A stretch of DNA of 64,000 nt from an uncultured Pelagibacteraceae bacterium (GTDB taxonomy: Bacteria; Pseudomonadota; Alphaproteobacteria; Pelagibacterales; Pelagibacteraceae): contig CABZUW010000001.1 of the NCBI GenBank assembly GCA_902529105.1, forward strand, positions 62,001 to 126,000, given 5' to 3'. The notes below the pieces were generated by a model that was not told the origin of the DNA, did not search any database, and saw nothing but the letters and a program-made list of their open reading frames with translations. The translations under genes were made by a program, and so were the position numbers. Of the stretch, positions 7,708 through 15,770 are shown in pieces. Position 1 is the stretch's first letter; each line of letters starts with the position of its first letter.

Positions 7708-8699
7708 AAGTTAGAAATTAATTCCTCCTCATTAATTCTGAAATCCTCACATTTTTCAAGATTAATTTTATAAGTTAAAGACAAATCAAATATAGGCTCT
7801 GGTTCTTTTATGTCCTTTATATGAGGAAAGGTTTTAGAGATAAAATAGAAATTACAATCCTTAAGCACATATTTATCTTTATAAAAATCTTTGTGAAAAT
7901 CGTAATAACCATAATGTCTTAATTTAATATAAAAATCATTTATTAAGACATTTGATTTTTTTTCAAATTTTTTTGTGATTTCATCTATTAACATTTTTAA
8001 TGTTTTACCTAAAGGATCATTTTCAATCTGAACAAAAGATAAATAAAGTGGTTTTTCAAATATTGGTGAAATTTGATCATTACTTGAAGTGTGAATAATT
8101 TTTTTACCATCATTTTTTGTTGTTTTTGTTTCTAATAATATATTTTCTGTCGTAAAATCATGTTTTTGAGATGGACCAGTCCAGTAATTTAAAGTCTCTT
8201 CATCTGAATATTTTTTATTTATATATTCACTCAATATTATGAGTTCTCCAAAAAGACCTGTTTCCTTTTCAACAGATAGATGTTTTGGTAAAGCATCACT
8301 ATCAAAAAAATTTTTTGCTGATAAAAGGTTCTTAAAAAAAAAATCAACACTTTTTTCTTGATTAATTTTTTCTTGATTAATTTTCGTTAATATTAAATTA
8401 ACAATATCTCTAAAAAAATCATTATATTCATTATTTTTTAAGGACATAAGAATAGTTTTATCAAGAACTTCTATATTCCACCCTTTGCAAATAGGAATAT
8501 TATTTTTATCAATTTTTTTCATATCATTAATGGTTATCAACAAACCTGATAAACCTTTTATGTCTAATGTAAAAAAAAACTCTTCAGAAATTTGTATTTT
8601 TGCTTTTCCTGCTTTTTGAAAATCTTCGTCATCTTGAATCCGTTGTTCAAGTTGTTTCCATTGATTGTCTAGAAATTTTTGATATTGAACAAAGTCCAT
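7704..8699 (-). CDS. PD-(D/E)XK-motif protein, DUF4420 type
   Basis: This 331-aa protein has the two blocks typical of DUF4420: ETGLFGEL (146-153), then W173, G175 and HDF (180-182) with LLETK (E190, K192). D181 with E190xK192 forms a PD-(D/E)XK site, so it is a predicted nuclease of the defence operon. Residues 111-117 repeat KINQE, a short local duplication. It lies 15 bp after the Z1 gene and overlaps the AIPR gene by 4 bp. Family and neighbours are mutually supportive; cleavage activity is inferred. Confidence 0.88.
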   Translation of the reverse strand: MDFVQYQKFLDNQWKQLEQRIQDDEDFQKAGKAKIQISEEFFFTLDIKGLSGLLITINDMKKIDKNNIPICKGWNIEVLDKTILMSLKNNEYNDFFRDIVNLILTKINQEKINQEKSVDFFFKNLLSAKNFFDSDALPKHLSVEKETGLFGELIILSEYINKKYSDEETLNYWTGPSQKHDFTTENILLETKTTKNDGKKIIHTSSNDQISPIFEKPLYLSFVQIENDPLGKTLKMLIDEITKKFEKKSNVLINDFYIKLRHYGYYDFHKDFYKDKYVLKDCNFYFISKTFPHIKDIKEPEPIFDLSLTYKINLEKCEDFRINEEELISNL

Positions 8700-8714
8700 T
8701 ATTTAATCTTTTAT

Positions 8715-11700
8715 TTAAGCTGCGTCTTCTTCTTTTTCTATATCTAAAAAATCTTTTAAATTCTGTTTTCTATGTTCTAAAGCGACTCTATTTAATGCAA
8801 CATTATAAACCAACTCATCATTATCACCTTCCTCCTTAGTCGGAGGTATAATAATCTCCCAACCTAAATGTAAATCTTCAGCTATACGTAATTGTGAATC
8901 CTTGTCCGTCATAATGTTTGCTCCATCAGGTTTGATTAACCAAGGTGTTAAAATAATAAGTCCTTCTTTTCTTTTTTGTCTAATTTTACTTTTAAAACCA
9001 TATGGTAATTTGTTATCTTTTTTTTCTTCAGTCTTTCCAGTTTTTTTGTACATGTTAATCCAGTTTTCTAGCCCTTCATCAAAAGTAGCTTTATCTAAGT
9101 CCATAAATTCTGCGCTAGGATCTGACTGTACTCCAATTGAAAATTCATTTTTTTGAAGATATGTTTTCTTACTAGATCTGCTTAAGCCACGTTCAACAAG
9201 ATTTATATCAATTTTGTTTTTCTTACCGATAGTAAAATCAAGTTTATTTTTTTTCGCAACAGACCAAATTGCCAAATTCCATTTTACTCTAGGCCTATGA
9301 TCTTTCAGTTGTCTTATTCTAAATGCGATGTCATGTGGATGACTGTCCGTGAAAGCACGTCTTGGCATTTTATATTTTAACAAAAACTTTACGATTTCAT
9401 CCGGACTCACATCTTTCCATAAGTGACCTTTAGAAATGCTTTTTCTAAAATCTTTTGGAATTCCTTCAAGAATTTGTTCTTTTTCTAAATTATTATCAAT
9501 TTTTTCTTTTAATTTATTAGGCAACCAAAAATTTGCATCTTTAAATCTTTTATTAATTTCTTTTTCAGTTTCGCTAGGCTTTCCCAATTTATCAATTAAA
9601 TTATGAAATAAATTTAAATTGCTTTCTCTGAATTCTTTATTTTTATGAAATACTATGTTTTGATGGTGTCTTGAAGTATATGAATAAAGTGGCTCAGGTA
9701 ACTCTACGAGATCTTTTGATTTTGAAGATGCAATTAAATTCCATCCATCAAAGGTCGGTATTTCCATTGAAAACTCGATAGGAGTTTTAGGAGGTTCAGA
9801 GGTTTGCATTTCTCTGAACTTTTCTCTTGCAAATTCCATTGCATAAGTAAATTGTCTAAATAAAATGTGTAATATCTTCGGTACATAAATTCTATATAAA
9901 TCCTCATAACCATGTCGATAACCAAACCAACGTCCCATTTGAGTTAATGTGTCTGACACAGGTGTTTTAGCTATTCTTAAAAAATAACTAACACTCAAAC
10001 CCTCTAAAGTAATTCCTCTTGATATAGCAGCTCCACCAATTACAATAACATTCCACCCTTTCTTTTTGCTTTCATAATCTAAAATGTCAGTTGAATTACT
10101 GTTAATTTGAATTACGTCAAATTTTTCTTCATCGGTAATTTCTTTTGTTAAATTTTTCCATATTTCCTCGAAATTAAGCTCTTTTGATCCTTTATTTTTT
10201 GTATTATCCAGATTTTTTGATATGTCTTCATTCCATATCTTAAAAAATTTATTTTTTAAGGTTTCTAGCTTTTTTTTATCAATTTCATTTGAGATAAGAT
10301 TGTTAAGATTTTTTATATAATCTTTTATTTGTTTAATAACTGTTTTTTGAACACTAACAAATCTTGAAACATGTATTAGCATTGAATTATGCTGTATTTC
10401 ATCACTTCTTAAAGATTTGATTCCAATATTAATCAAGAATGTAATAATTGCATCTTCAAGACTTGGAGGAATTCTATCTTCGTCTTTAAATAAACATGGA
10501 TGATGTTGTTTATGATATAAAGGAACCCATCCCTTAGGCTCATCATATCCTCGTTTACCTTCATTTCTGTAAACTTCATCTCTTTTTTCTTCATCTATCT
10601 CACCAGTTTCAGAATTTATGAATTCATCAAAATCATCTCGATAATCATATATCCAATTTATTTGAGGGTATTCACTTTGATCTATATCCTCAGATAAACT
10701 TACAATTTCATTATCATCATCAAAGTTTCGTTCTGCTTTTCCAAAAATTTTTCTGGGACTCTGATAACTATCATACCTTTTTAAAAGTTTTACAAAATCT
10801 CTAGGAAATAAATCTCGTCCCTCTTGTTTTTTAATTGATGTATAATCAATAAAAATATTTGCTAAAGGAGTAGCAGTATATCCTATATAAGCATTTCTCT
10901 TAAAGCATGCCATAATCCTTCTTATAAGTAAATTTGTTTTGGATGGATCAGCCAATCTAAAGGCTTCTAATTCATCAGTGTCGTCAATATTTGATAAAGC
11001 TGTTTTACGTTTACTAATATCTATTGATGCACTATCACACTCATCATCAATTATTAGTAAAGGTAAATCACATTCAATTTTATTTTTAGGCAAATTATCA
11101 GAAACATATTCGTTAAAACCATTCCAAGTCCATGGCTCTTTTGGATCATATTTAATACCAGGCTGACTATTAAGCCATACTAAAATATTTGAAAGTACAG
11201 GTACATTTTTTTTAATCACAAATATCGCAGGATCTAAATTTGGAAGTAGTGCAACTGTTTTTGCTGTTTTTGCGTTAAAATCACCATTAATTTCCATTGT
11301 TTTTATTCCATTTTGATATTTGTACTTTGGTTTTTGTGTCATAAAATTTACAGCATATACATCCTCACCTTTTCTTGGATCAGATGTTGAGATTAAATTA
11401 TCCATCAATCTAGTTTGTGTTTGAGCTCTAAGACTGTTGTAAATCCCACTCATAACAATTATCATTTTGTATCCACAATCTATTGCTTTGGCGATTAAAG
11501 CATTATAATTTGAAGTCTTTCCAGATTGAACGTCTCCTACTACCATTCCTTTTGTTTCCCAATTTCCTGGCCTAGATGGTTTTTCTAAATCCTCCAATAT
11601 TTCATTTGTGGAAATATCAATATCATTAGAAACTATTTTTCCTAATTTGTTCTCAAGATTTTTTCTATAATAAGCATATTGTGAGCTAGTATAAATTTTA

Positions 11701-11993
11701 TTTTCCCATAATTTTTTTGTATCATCATTAAACCATGGTTCATGATTTCTATCTTTTACATTTGCTCTCAAAGTCATGTCATTTTCCATGGTTGTGGCAT
11801 AATTTTTTTGAATAAAAACAATAATTTCTGATCCTACTTTTTTTGCTTCAGGATAAGTTTTGAATAAGTCTTCTAAGAATTCATCAATATCTTGTTTATT
11901 TTTAGGATACCATGATTTATTTTTTTTCTTTTTAATTCCAAAATAATCTATATGACCATTTATTACAGGTATAAAAGCATCTAATTCACTCAT
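8715..11993 (-). CDS. Z1-domain superfamily-2 helicase-like protein
   Basis: This 1092-aa protein has a Walker A (GDVQSGKT, 153-160), a Walker B/DExx block (LLIIDDECDSASI, from 312), motif III (YTATP) and a C-terminal helicase half with GGAAISRGITLEGL and QMGRWFGYR (motif VI arginine fingers). The region around and after these blocks is the Z1 domain known from antiviral operons with MutL-like ATPase, DUF4420 and AIPR. The gene is full length for the family. It overlaps the GHKL gene by 8 bp. Likely role: the ATP-driven DNA-translocating or remodelling core of the system; this is inference. Confidence 0.93.
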   Translation of the reverse strand: MSELDAFIPVINGHIDYFGIKKKKNKSWYPKNKQDIDEFLEDLFKTYPEAKKVGSEIIVFIQKNYATTMENDMTLRANVKDRNHEPWFNDDTKKLWENKIYTSSQYAYYRKNLENKLGKIVSNDIDISTNEILEDLEKPSRPGNWETKGMVVGDVQSGKTSNYNALIAKAIDCGYKMIIVMSGIYNSLRAQTQTRLMDNLISTSDPRKGEDVYAVNFMTQKPKYKYQNGIKTMEINGDFNAKTAKTVALLPNLDPAIFVIKKNVPVLSNILVWLNSQPGIKYDPKEPWTWNGFNEYVSDNLPKNKIECDLPLLIIDDECDSASIDISKRKTALSNIDDTDELEAFRLADPSKTNLLIRRIMACFKRNAYIGYTATPLANIFIDYTSIKKQEGRDLFPRDFVKLLKRYDSYQSPRKIFGKAERNFDDDNEIVSLSEDIDQSEYPQINWIYDYRDDFDEFINSETGEIDEEKRDEVYRNEGKRGYDEPKGWVPLYHKQHHPCLFKDEDRIPPSLEDAIITFLINIGIKSLRSDEIQHNSMLIHVSRFVSVQKTVIKQIKDYIKNLNNLISNEIDKKKLETLKNKFFKIWNEDISKNLDNTKNKGSKELNFEEIWKNLTKEITDEEKFDVIQINSNSTDILDYESKKKGWNVIVIGGAAISRGITLEGLSVSYFLRIAKTPVSDTLTQMGRWFGYRHGYEDLYRIYVPKILHILFRQFTYAMEFAREKFREMQTSEPPKTPIEFSMEIPTFDGWNLIASSKSKDLVELPEPLYSYTSRHHQNIVFHKNKEFRESNLNLFHNLIDKLGKPSETEKEINKRFKDANFWLPNKLKEKIDNNLEKEQILEGIPKDFRKSISKGHLWKDVSPDEIVKFLLKYKMPRRAFTDSHPHDIAFRIRQLKDHRPRVKWNLAIWSVAKKNKLDFTIGKKNKIDINLVERGLSRSSKKTYLQKNEFSIGVQSDPSAEFMDLDKATFDEGLENWINMYKKTGKTEEKKDNKLPYGFKSKIRQKRKEGLIILTPWLIKPDGANIMTDKDSQLRIAEDLHLGWEIIIPPTKEEGDNDELVYNVALNRVALEHRKQNLKDFLDIEKEEDAA

Positions 11994-13170
11994 TTAATTC
12001 CTTAATTGATTTTTCAATCTTAACTAATTCATCATCATTAAGAACTGAATTTCTAAGCATTCTAATTAATTCATTTTTCTTTTTCAATGTTTCATTAATC
12101 GGTTCTTTATTTTCACCATTCATTAAATTCACTTTTTCCAAATAATCTTTTCTAATTTGTATCAAACTTTTACGTATTTTATTTCTTGCATAATCTGGGA
12201 TGTTTACTTGGTTTTTAGAATCTGTGATCCAATCTCGACTAGTTTCAATAGGAATTTCAATTTCAATTCTTAGTCTATTAAATCTCTCACTTATTCCCCA
12301 AAATTTATCAGAATTTTTTTCACCCAATCCAAACCAACCTCCATAATCAATAACTCTATTTTTTCTTAAAAAATAAAGACCTTGTAAATCATTTCTAGTT
12401 TTTCCTAAATTTTCATTCGTTACATCAATAGGTATTATATAGGGATTTATTTTAGTAGTTCCTCCTTTTAAGAAACTAATTTCTGTTCCAGGTATTTTTA
12501 TTGTATCAGGATTTTCTTTATAAAATGGATCAAATTTTTTGGTTTTATGTATCTCCTCGGTTCCGTTAAAAAATAAGTTAATCTTATTATCTAATAAATA
12601 CTTATGGTAAATTAACTTAAAATGTTTTTTTGTTTTATCACAATCCTCGTAAAAATTAGGACCCCTTTCTATTGCTCGAAATCTTGTAATTCTATCTAAA
12701 TCTGACCAAAGAATGATGGTTCCACTTTTTTTTGATTGTAGCTGGTCTAAATGTTTTTTTACAAATTTATGATCTATACAGCTTGGCATGTTATCAGTTA
12801 CACCATCTTTAAAATTTAAAGTTTTCTTCAACAATTTATCTTTTTTAGTAATTACCGTTATTGAAGAACAATGATTGAATGATCCTGCTTTTAAACCTAA
12901 TCCAAATACAGAGTGATCATTTTCACCTTTGTCTATATGTTCATCTTGGGGTAGATTTAACGCTTTATTTAAAAGCTCTTTTTCATTCATTCCATCACCA
13001 TCATCTATAACCATAATAAAAGAATTTTTGCCTGAATCATCACTCCAATACATATATGTCCAAATATTTTTTGCATTATGAGTAATGCTGTTATCAGTTA
13101 ACTCAGCTATTGAATGTTCTAATGAATATCCTCTAGATCTAAATTTTTTAAATATATAACCAAGATTCAT
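11986..13170 (-). CDS. GHKL (MutL/HSP90-type) ATPase of the Z1 defence operon
   Basis: The N-terminal domain has the Bergerat ATP fold: motif N (HSIAELTDNS, E23 and N27), G1 (DDGDGM, 56-61) and G2 (GLGLKAG, 90-96). The remainder (100-394) contains a transducer-like segment with SGTIILWSDLDRI and ends in a charged coiled coil. At 394 aa it lacks a histidine-kinase or type II topoisomerase layout. In Z1 operons this ATPase is the MutL-like subunit. It follows the TerB-like gene by 3 bp and overlaps the Z1 gene by 8 bp, so it is part of one transcript. Confidence 0.9.
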   Translation of the reverse strand: MNLGYIFKKFRSRGYSLEHSIAELTDNSITHNAKNIWTYMYWSDDSGKNSFIMVIDDGDGMNEKELLNKALNLPQDEHIDKGENDHSVFGLGLKAGSFNHCSSITVITKKDKLLKKTLNFKDGVTDNMPSCIDHKFVKKHLDQLQSKKSGTIILWSDLDRITRFRAIERGPNFYEDCDKTKKHFKLIYHKYLLDNKINLFFNGTEEIHKTKKFDPFYKENPDTIKIPGTEISFLKGGTTKINPYIIPIDVTNENLGKTRNDLQGLYFLRKNRVIDYGGWFGLGEKNSDKFWGISERFNRLRIEIEIPIETSRDWITDSKNQVNIPDYARNKIRKSLIQIRKDYLEKVNLMNGENKEPINETLKKKNELIRMLRNSVLNDDELVKIEKSIKELNE

Positions 13171-13173
13171 TAA

Positions 13174-13512
13174 TTAATCATTCTCCCGATACATATTCCA
13201 TTCCTCTGCAATAATTTGATAAGCAAAAAGTTCTTTTTGATGAACAATTTTATCTGATGCAATCATTTCAGATAATAACTTTATAGTTTTTTCTCTATCT
13301 GATTTATCTGTGATTAAATTTGATGTTTCTCGACAAAGCTTTGTATAATCACTACTATTGTCTATTTCATTAATTATAAAATCTACTTTTTTGGTTGATA
13401 AATTTAATTGTTTAGAGATATCATTGATTAATTCTTTTTCTTCATCCATGTATTTCTTGTCAGCAAAAGCCATCAACAATAGTAACTTTAAAATAATTTC
13501 TTCCTTATTCAT
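13174..13512 (-). CDS. TerB-like protein
   Basis: This 112-aa all-helical protein has the two-repeat TerB pattern: LLLLMAFADKKYMDEEKELI near the N-terminus and LLSEMIASDKIVHQKEL further on, each with an acidic metal-binding-like cluster. TerB domains bind divalent metal and occur in membrane-stress and phage-defence gene sets. The start at 13512 has a GGAG Shine-Dalgarno 7 nt upstream and follows the 58-aa ORF by 11 bp. It is 3 bp from the GHKL gene, which ties it to the defence operon. I do not know TerB as a standard member of this operon. Confidence 0.75.
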   Translation of the reverse strand: MNKEEIILKLLLLMAFADKKYMDEEKELINDISKQLNLSTKKVDFIINEIDNSSDYTKLCRETSNLITDKSDREKTIKLLSEMIASDKIVHQKELFAYQIIAEEWNMYREND

Positions 13513-13523
13513 AAAACTCCCAT

Positions 13524-13700
13524 TTAATATATATTAGAAACATATCTTGCTAAGATAGGTTTTATTTTACTTTCTCCCATTATTTTTATTTTTCCACTTT
13601 TATAATAAAAGTAAATTCTATAAAAATGCTTGCCATCTTCATGATCATGTACTTCCTCAACTCTTATTTCACTAATATTTTGTTGATTTTTTTTCATCAT
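13524..13700 (-). CDS. 58-aa orphan opening the Z1 operon, paralogue of 1948-2109
   Basis: ATG at 13700 (or the adjacent ATG at 13697) opens 58 codons to TAA at 13524-13526. The product has ISEIRVEEVHDHEDG, then HFYRIYFYYKSGKIKIMGES, then KIKP and ARYV. These blocks align in order with the 53-aa product of 1948-2109 (EIRIEE, YYWIYYL, KIIGKSSVKP, ARYV), so the two are paralogues. It is 11 bp upstream of the TerB-like gene and is the first gene of the operon. It looks like a small beta-sheet protein. No family or function is known to me. Conservation of sequence between two distant copies is strong evidence that it is a real gene. Confidence 0.75.
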   Translation of the reverse strand: MMKKNQQNISEIRVEEVHDHEDGKHFYRIYFYYKSGKIKIMGESKIKPILARYVSNIY

Positions 13701-13898
13701 TTATTGTAACATTTAATTTAAAATTCATAATATGAAAAATAAAAATAAAAAAAAACCAACTCTAAAGTCGATGATTTTGTTATATAAAAAAAAGAGGCAT
13801 TAAAAATCCCGTTACATCTGCAAAAATGTATATGAAAGGGTATAACGACTCTAAAAAATTGAGGTAATACGCATTATATATCAAGAAAAAAGAAAAAG
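13701..13898. other. Non-coding boundary between the defence island and core genes
   Basis: About 200 bp with no supported gene. The first 40 bp must contain the promoter of the minus-strand defence operon. The plus strand has two tiny in-frame fragments (23 and 13 codons) rich in Lys that look like chance or a decayed remnant. I see no integrase gene, no tRNA and no direct repeat that would mark an attachment site. Confidence 0.4.
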
Positions 13899-14285
13899 CT
13901 AAATTAACAAATATATTAAGCCAATCATTTGCAGAAAATTAATTAAAACAGATAATCCATGCGCATATTTGAATTTTTTTTCTTGGTTATTATCTTTGAG
14001 TTTATTTATCAAGGGCATCAAGATAAACTGTGCGAATATAAAAGACATAACTAATAATAAAATTATATATAAATCTTTATTTAAAGACGAAACCAAAAAA
14101 AATAATATAGCCGCTATTGACAAAAAAATTAAATTAACAAAATAATAATATGGAAAAATTTTTCTAACAAATTTTCCAGCATTTTGAGCATCTAAAATTT
14201 TAAAAATCATTGGCGCTAACACGAACGAGAAAAATATCATCATACCTAAGGATATAGCTATAATATTTTGAATAAAATTTTCCAT
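13899..14285 (-). CDS. DUF4149-like (TMEM205-type) membrane protein
   Basis: This 128-aa protein has four hydrophobic segments. The first holds SLGMMIFFSFVLAPMIFKIL and is followed by GKFVRKIFPYYY, which is the DUF4149/TMEM205 pattern: a four-helix inner-membrane protein of unknown role. It ends the region next to the island. It starts 1 bp after the DUF4396 stop, so the two are probably one transcript. Family assignment is by motif memory. Confidence 0.7.
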   Translation of the reverse strand: MENFIQNIIAISLGMMIFFSFVLAPMIFKILDAQNAGKFVRKIFPYYYFVNLIFLSIAAILFFLVSSLNKDLYIILLLVMSFIFAQFILMPLINKLKDNNQEKKFKYAHGLSVLINFLQMIGLIYLLI

Positions 14286-14286
14286 T

Positions 14287-14730
14287 TTAATGACAGCTGA
14301 TGTTATATTTTTTTAATTTATAATAGTTATATGGAAGTGGTGTTAAAAAACCAACAATTAACATTATAGGTATTACGTACCAATTCAAAACTGCTCCGCC
14401 AGTAATAAGATAATCTGTAAGGTTCATGGCTATCTCCATACTGATCATGGAAATAAAGCTCATCCCGAATGCTGTCTTAATAGCATTTTTAAAACTAAAT
14501 TTTTGTTTAATTAATATTAAAGTCTCTAGAGCAATACTTGTTATCAATCCGTTAATAATGGCTAGAATCATTATTCCCAATACCGGAAAGGGAATTTCAG
14601 ATAATTGAAAAAACAAAATTGTTCCAAAATCTCCTATGGAACAGCCTAGTAAACACCAAGCAGTATTTTTGTAACTTTTTCTCCATGTATGTCTACAATT
14701 CCAATTTATTTTAATTGTTTCTGAACTCAT
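14287..14730 (-). CDS. DUF4396-like membrane protein
   Basis: This 147-aa protein begins with a soluble HTWRKSYKNTAWCLLGCSIGDFG segment, followed by about four transmembrane helices with an IALETLILIKQKF loop. The W..A...L.GCSIGDFG block is the mark of DUF4396, a membrane family whose members often occur with copper or metal transport genes. The two cysteines at the start of helix 1 could bind metal, which is inference. It is cotranscribed with the DUF4149-like gene. Confidence 0.7.
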   Translation of the reverse strand: MSSETIKINWNCRHTWRKSYKNTAWCLLGCSIGDFGTILFFQLSEIPFPVLGIMILAIINGLITSIALETLILIKQKFSFKNAIKTAFGMSFISMISMEIAMNLTDYLITGGAVLNWYVIPIMLIVGFLTPLPYNYYKLKKYNISCH

Positions 14731-14838
14731 ATTTACTATCTAAATAATTATTTTGATGTTCCAATGCATCAAAGTGACCAATTTTAACTGTTATTTCTAT
14801 TTTATGCCATATTAACTTAATATATAAAGACCAATTAA

Positions 14839-15750
14839 ATGCTATCAGATAAAGAAATCGTATGTCCGAATAATCTTTTGGATGTTGCTCATCAAAAAAA
14901 AGGAATCTCAGCTGGTATTGTAAATGCTGGAAAATCTATAACTATGATGTCTGTTATGGATGCAGTAAATGAAAATTTAATCACTCCAACATTTATTGGA
15001 AACAAGGAAGAAATTGAAAAATGTGCTTTGGAATTAAATTTTGACATATCTGATTTTAAAATCTTAGATGAAAAAAATGAAAATAAGACAGCGGTAATAG
15101 CAGCAGAATTAGCTTCTAAAGAAAAAATTAAAATTATTGTAAAAGGCCATATTCATACTGATGTATTGATGAAAGAAGTAATCAAAAAAAAATATAATTT
15201 AATTGGTAAAACAAGACTAAGTCACATTTGGCATATGACACTAGATAAGGAGGATAAACCTTTAATAATTACAGATGGAGCGTTAAATGTAAGCCCAAAT
15301 GTAAAAACAAAAATGCATATCCTAAAAAATGTAATTAATTTTTGTAATAGAATTGGAAATGAAAGACCTAAAGTATCGATTTTATCTGCTACAGAGGAAG
15401 TTCTTGATAGTGTTCAAAGTTCATTAGATGCAAAAGAGATCACTGAACTTGCGAAAAAAGAAAATTTAAAAGCTGATGTTTTTGGACCTTTAGCGTTTGA
15501 CAACAGTATTTCAAAAAAATCTGCAGAAATTAAAGGTATAAAAAATGTTGTTGCAGGAGATGCGGATGTTTTACTAGTGCCAAATGTAGAGGCAGGTAAT
15601 GCATTAGTAAAAATTATGGTCTATTTTATGGGAGCATGCGCAGCTGGTGTGGTTGTTGGTGGTAAAGTTCCTATTGTTATTACATCAAGATCAGATGTAG
15701 CAACTGCAAGATTAGCATCCATTGCATCAGCTGTTGTTGCTTTAGATTAA
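14839..15750 (+). CDS. Phosphate acetyl/butyryltransferase-family protein
   Basis: This 303-aa protein has the PTA_PTB fold: the N-terminal AGIVNAGKSITMMSVMDAV, central LIITDGALNVSPNVKTK, and C-terminal LLVPNVEAGNALVKIMVYF and IPIVITSRSD-type segments. Such enzymes move an acyl group between phosphate and CoA. It lies 20 bp before a HisD/HpsN-like dehydrogenase on the same strand. In sulfonate-degrading bacteria a phosphotransacetylase handles the acetyl phosphate made by Xsc, so a link is possible, but no xsc gene is in the window. An acetate or butyrate role is the alternative. Confidence 0.85.
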   Translation: MLSDKEIVCPNNLLDVAHQKKGISAGIVNAGKSITMMSVMDAVNENLITPTFIGNKEEIEKCALELNFDISDFKILDEKNENKTAVIAAELASKEKIKIIVKGHIHTDVLMKEVIKKKYNLIGKTRLSHIWHMTLDKEDKPLIITDGALNVSPNVKTKMHILKNVINFCNRIGNERPKVSILSATEEVLDSVQSSLDAKEITELAKKENLKADVFGPLAFDNSISKKSAEIKGIKNVVAGDADVLLVPNVEAGNALVKIMVYFMGACAAGVVVGGKVPIVITSRSDVATARLASIASAVVALD

Positions 15751-15770
15751 TTAATGAAATAGAATTTTGT

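Noticed and set aside
9734-9925. 63-aa minus-strand frame inside the Z1 gene
   Set aside because: Out of frame within a strongly supported gene and with no ribosome-binding site.
13732-13865. Two tiny Lys-rich plus-strand ORFs (23 and 13 codons)
   Set aside because: Too short, no Shine-Dalgarno, and no family; may be a remnant but cannot be supported.
1-13900. Mobile-element ends or an integrase around the defence island
   Set aside because: No integrase, transposase or direct repeats seen; the left edge is outside the window, so the mode of transfer remains open.
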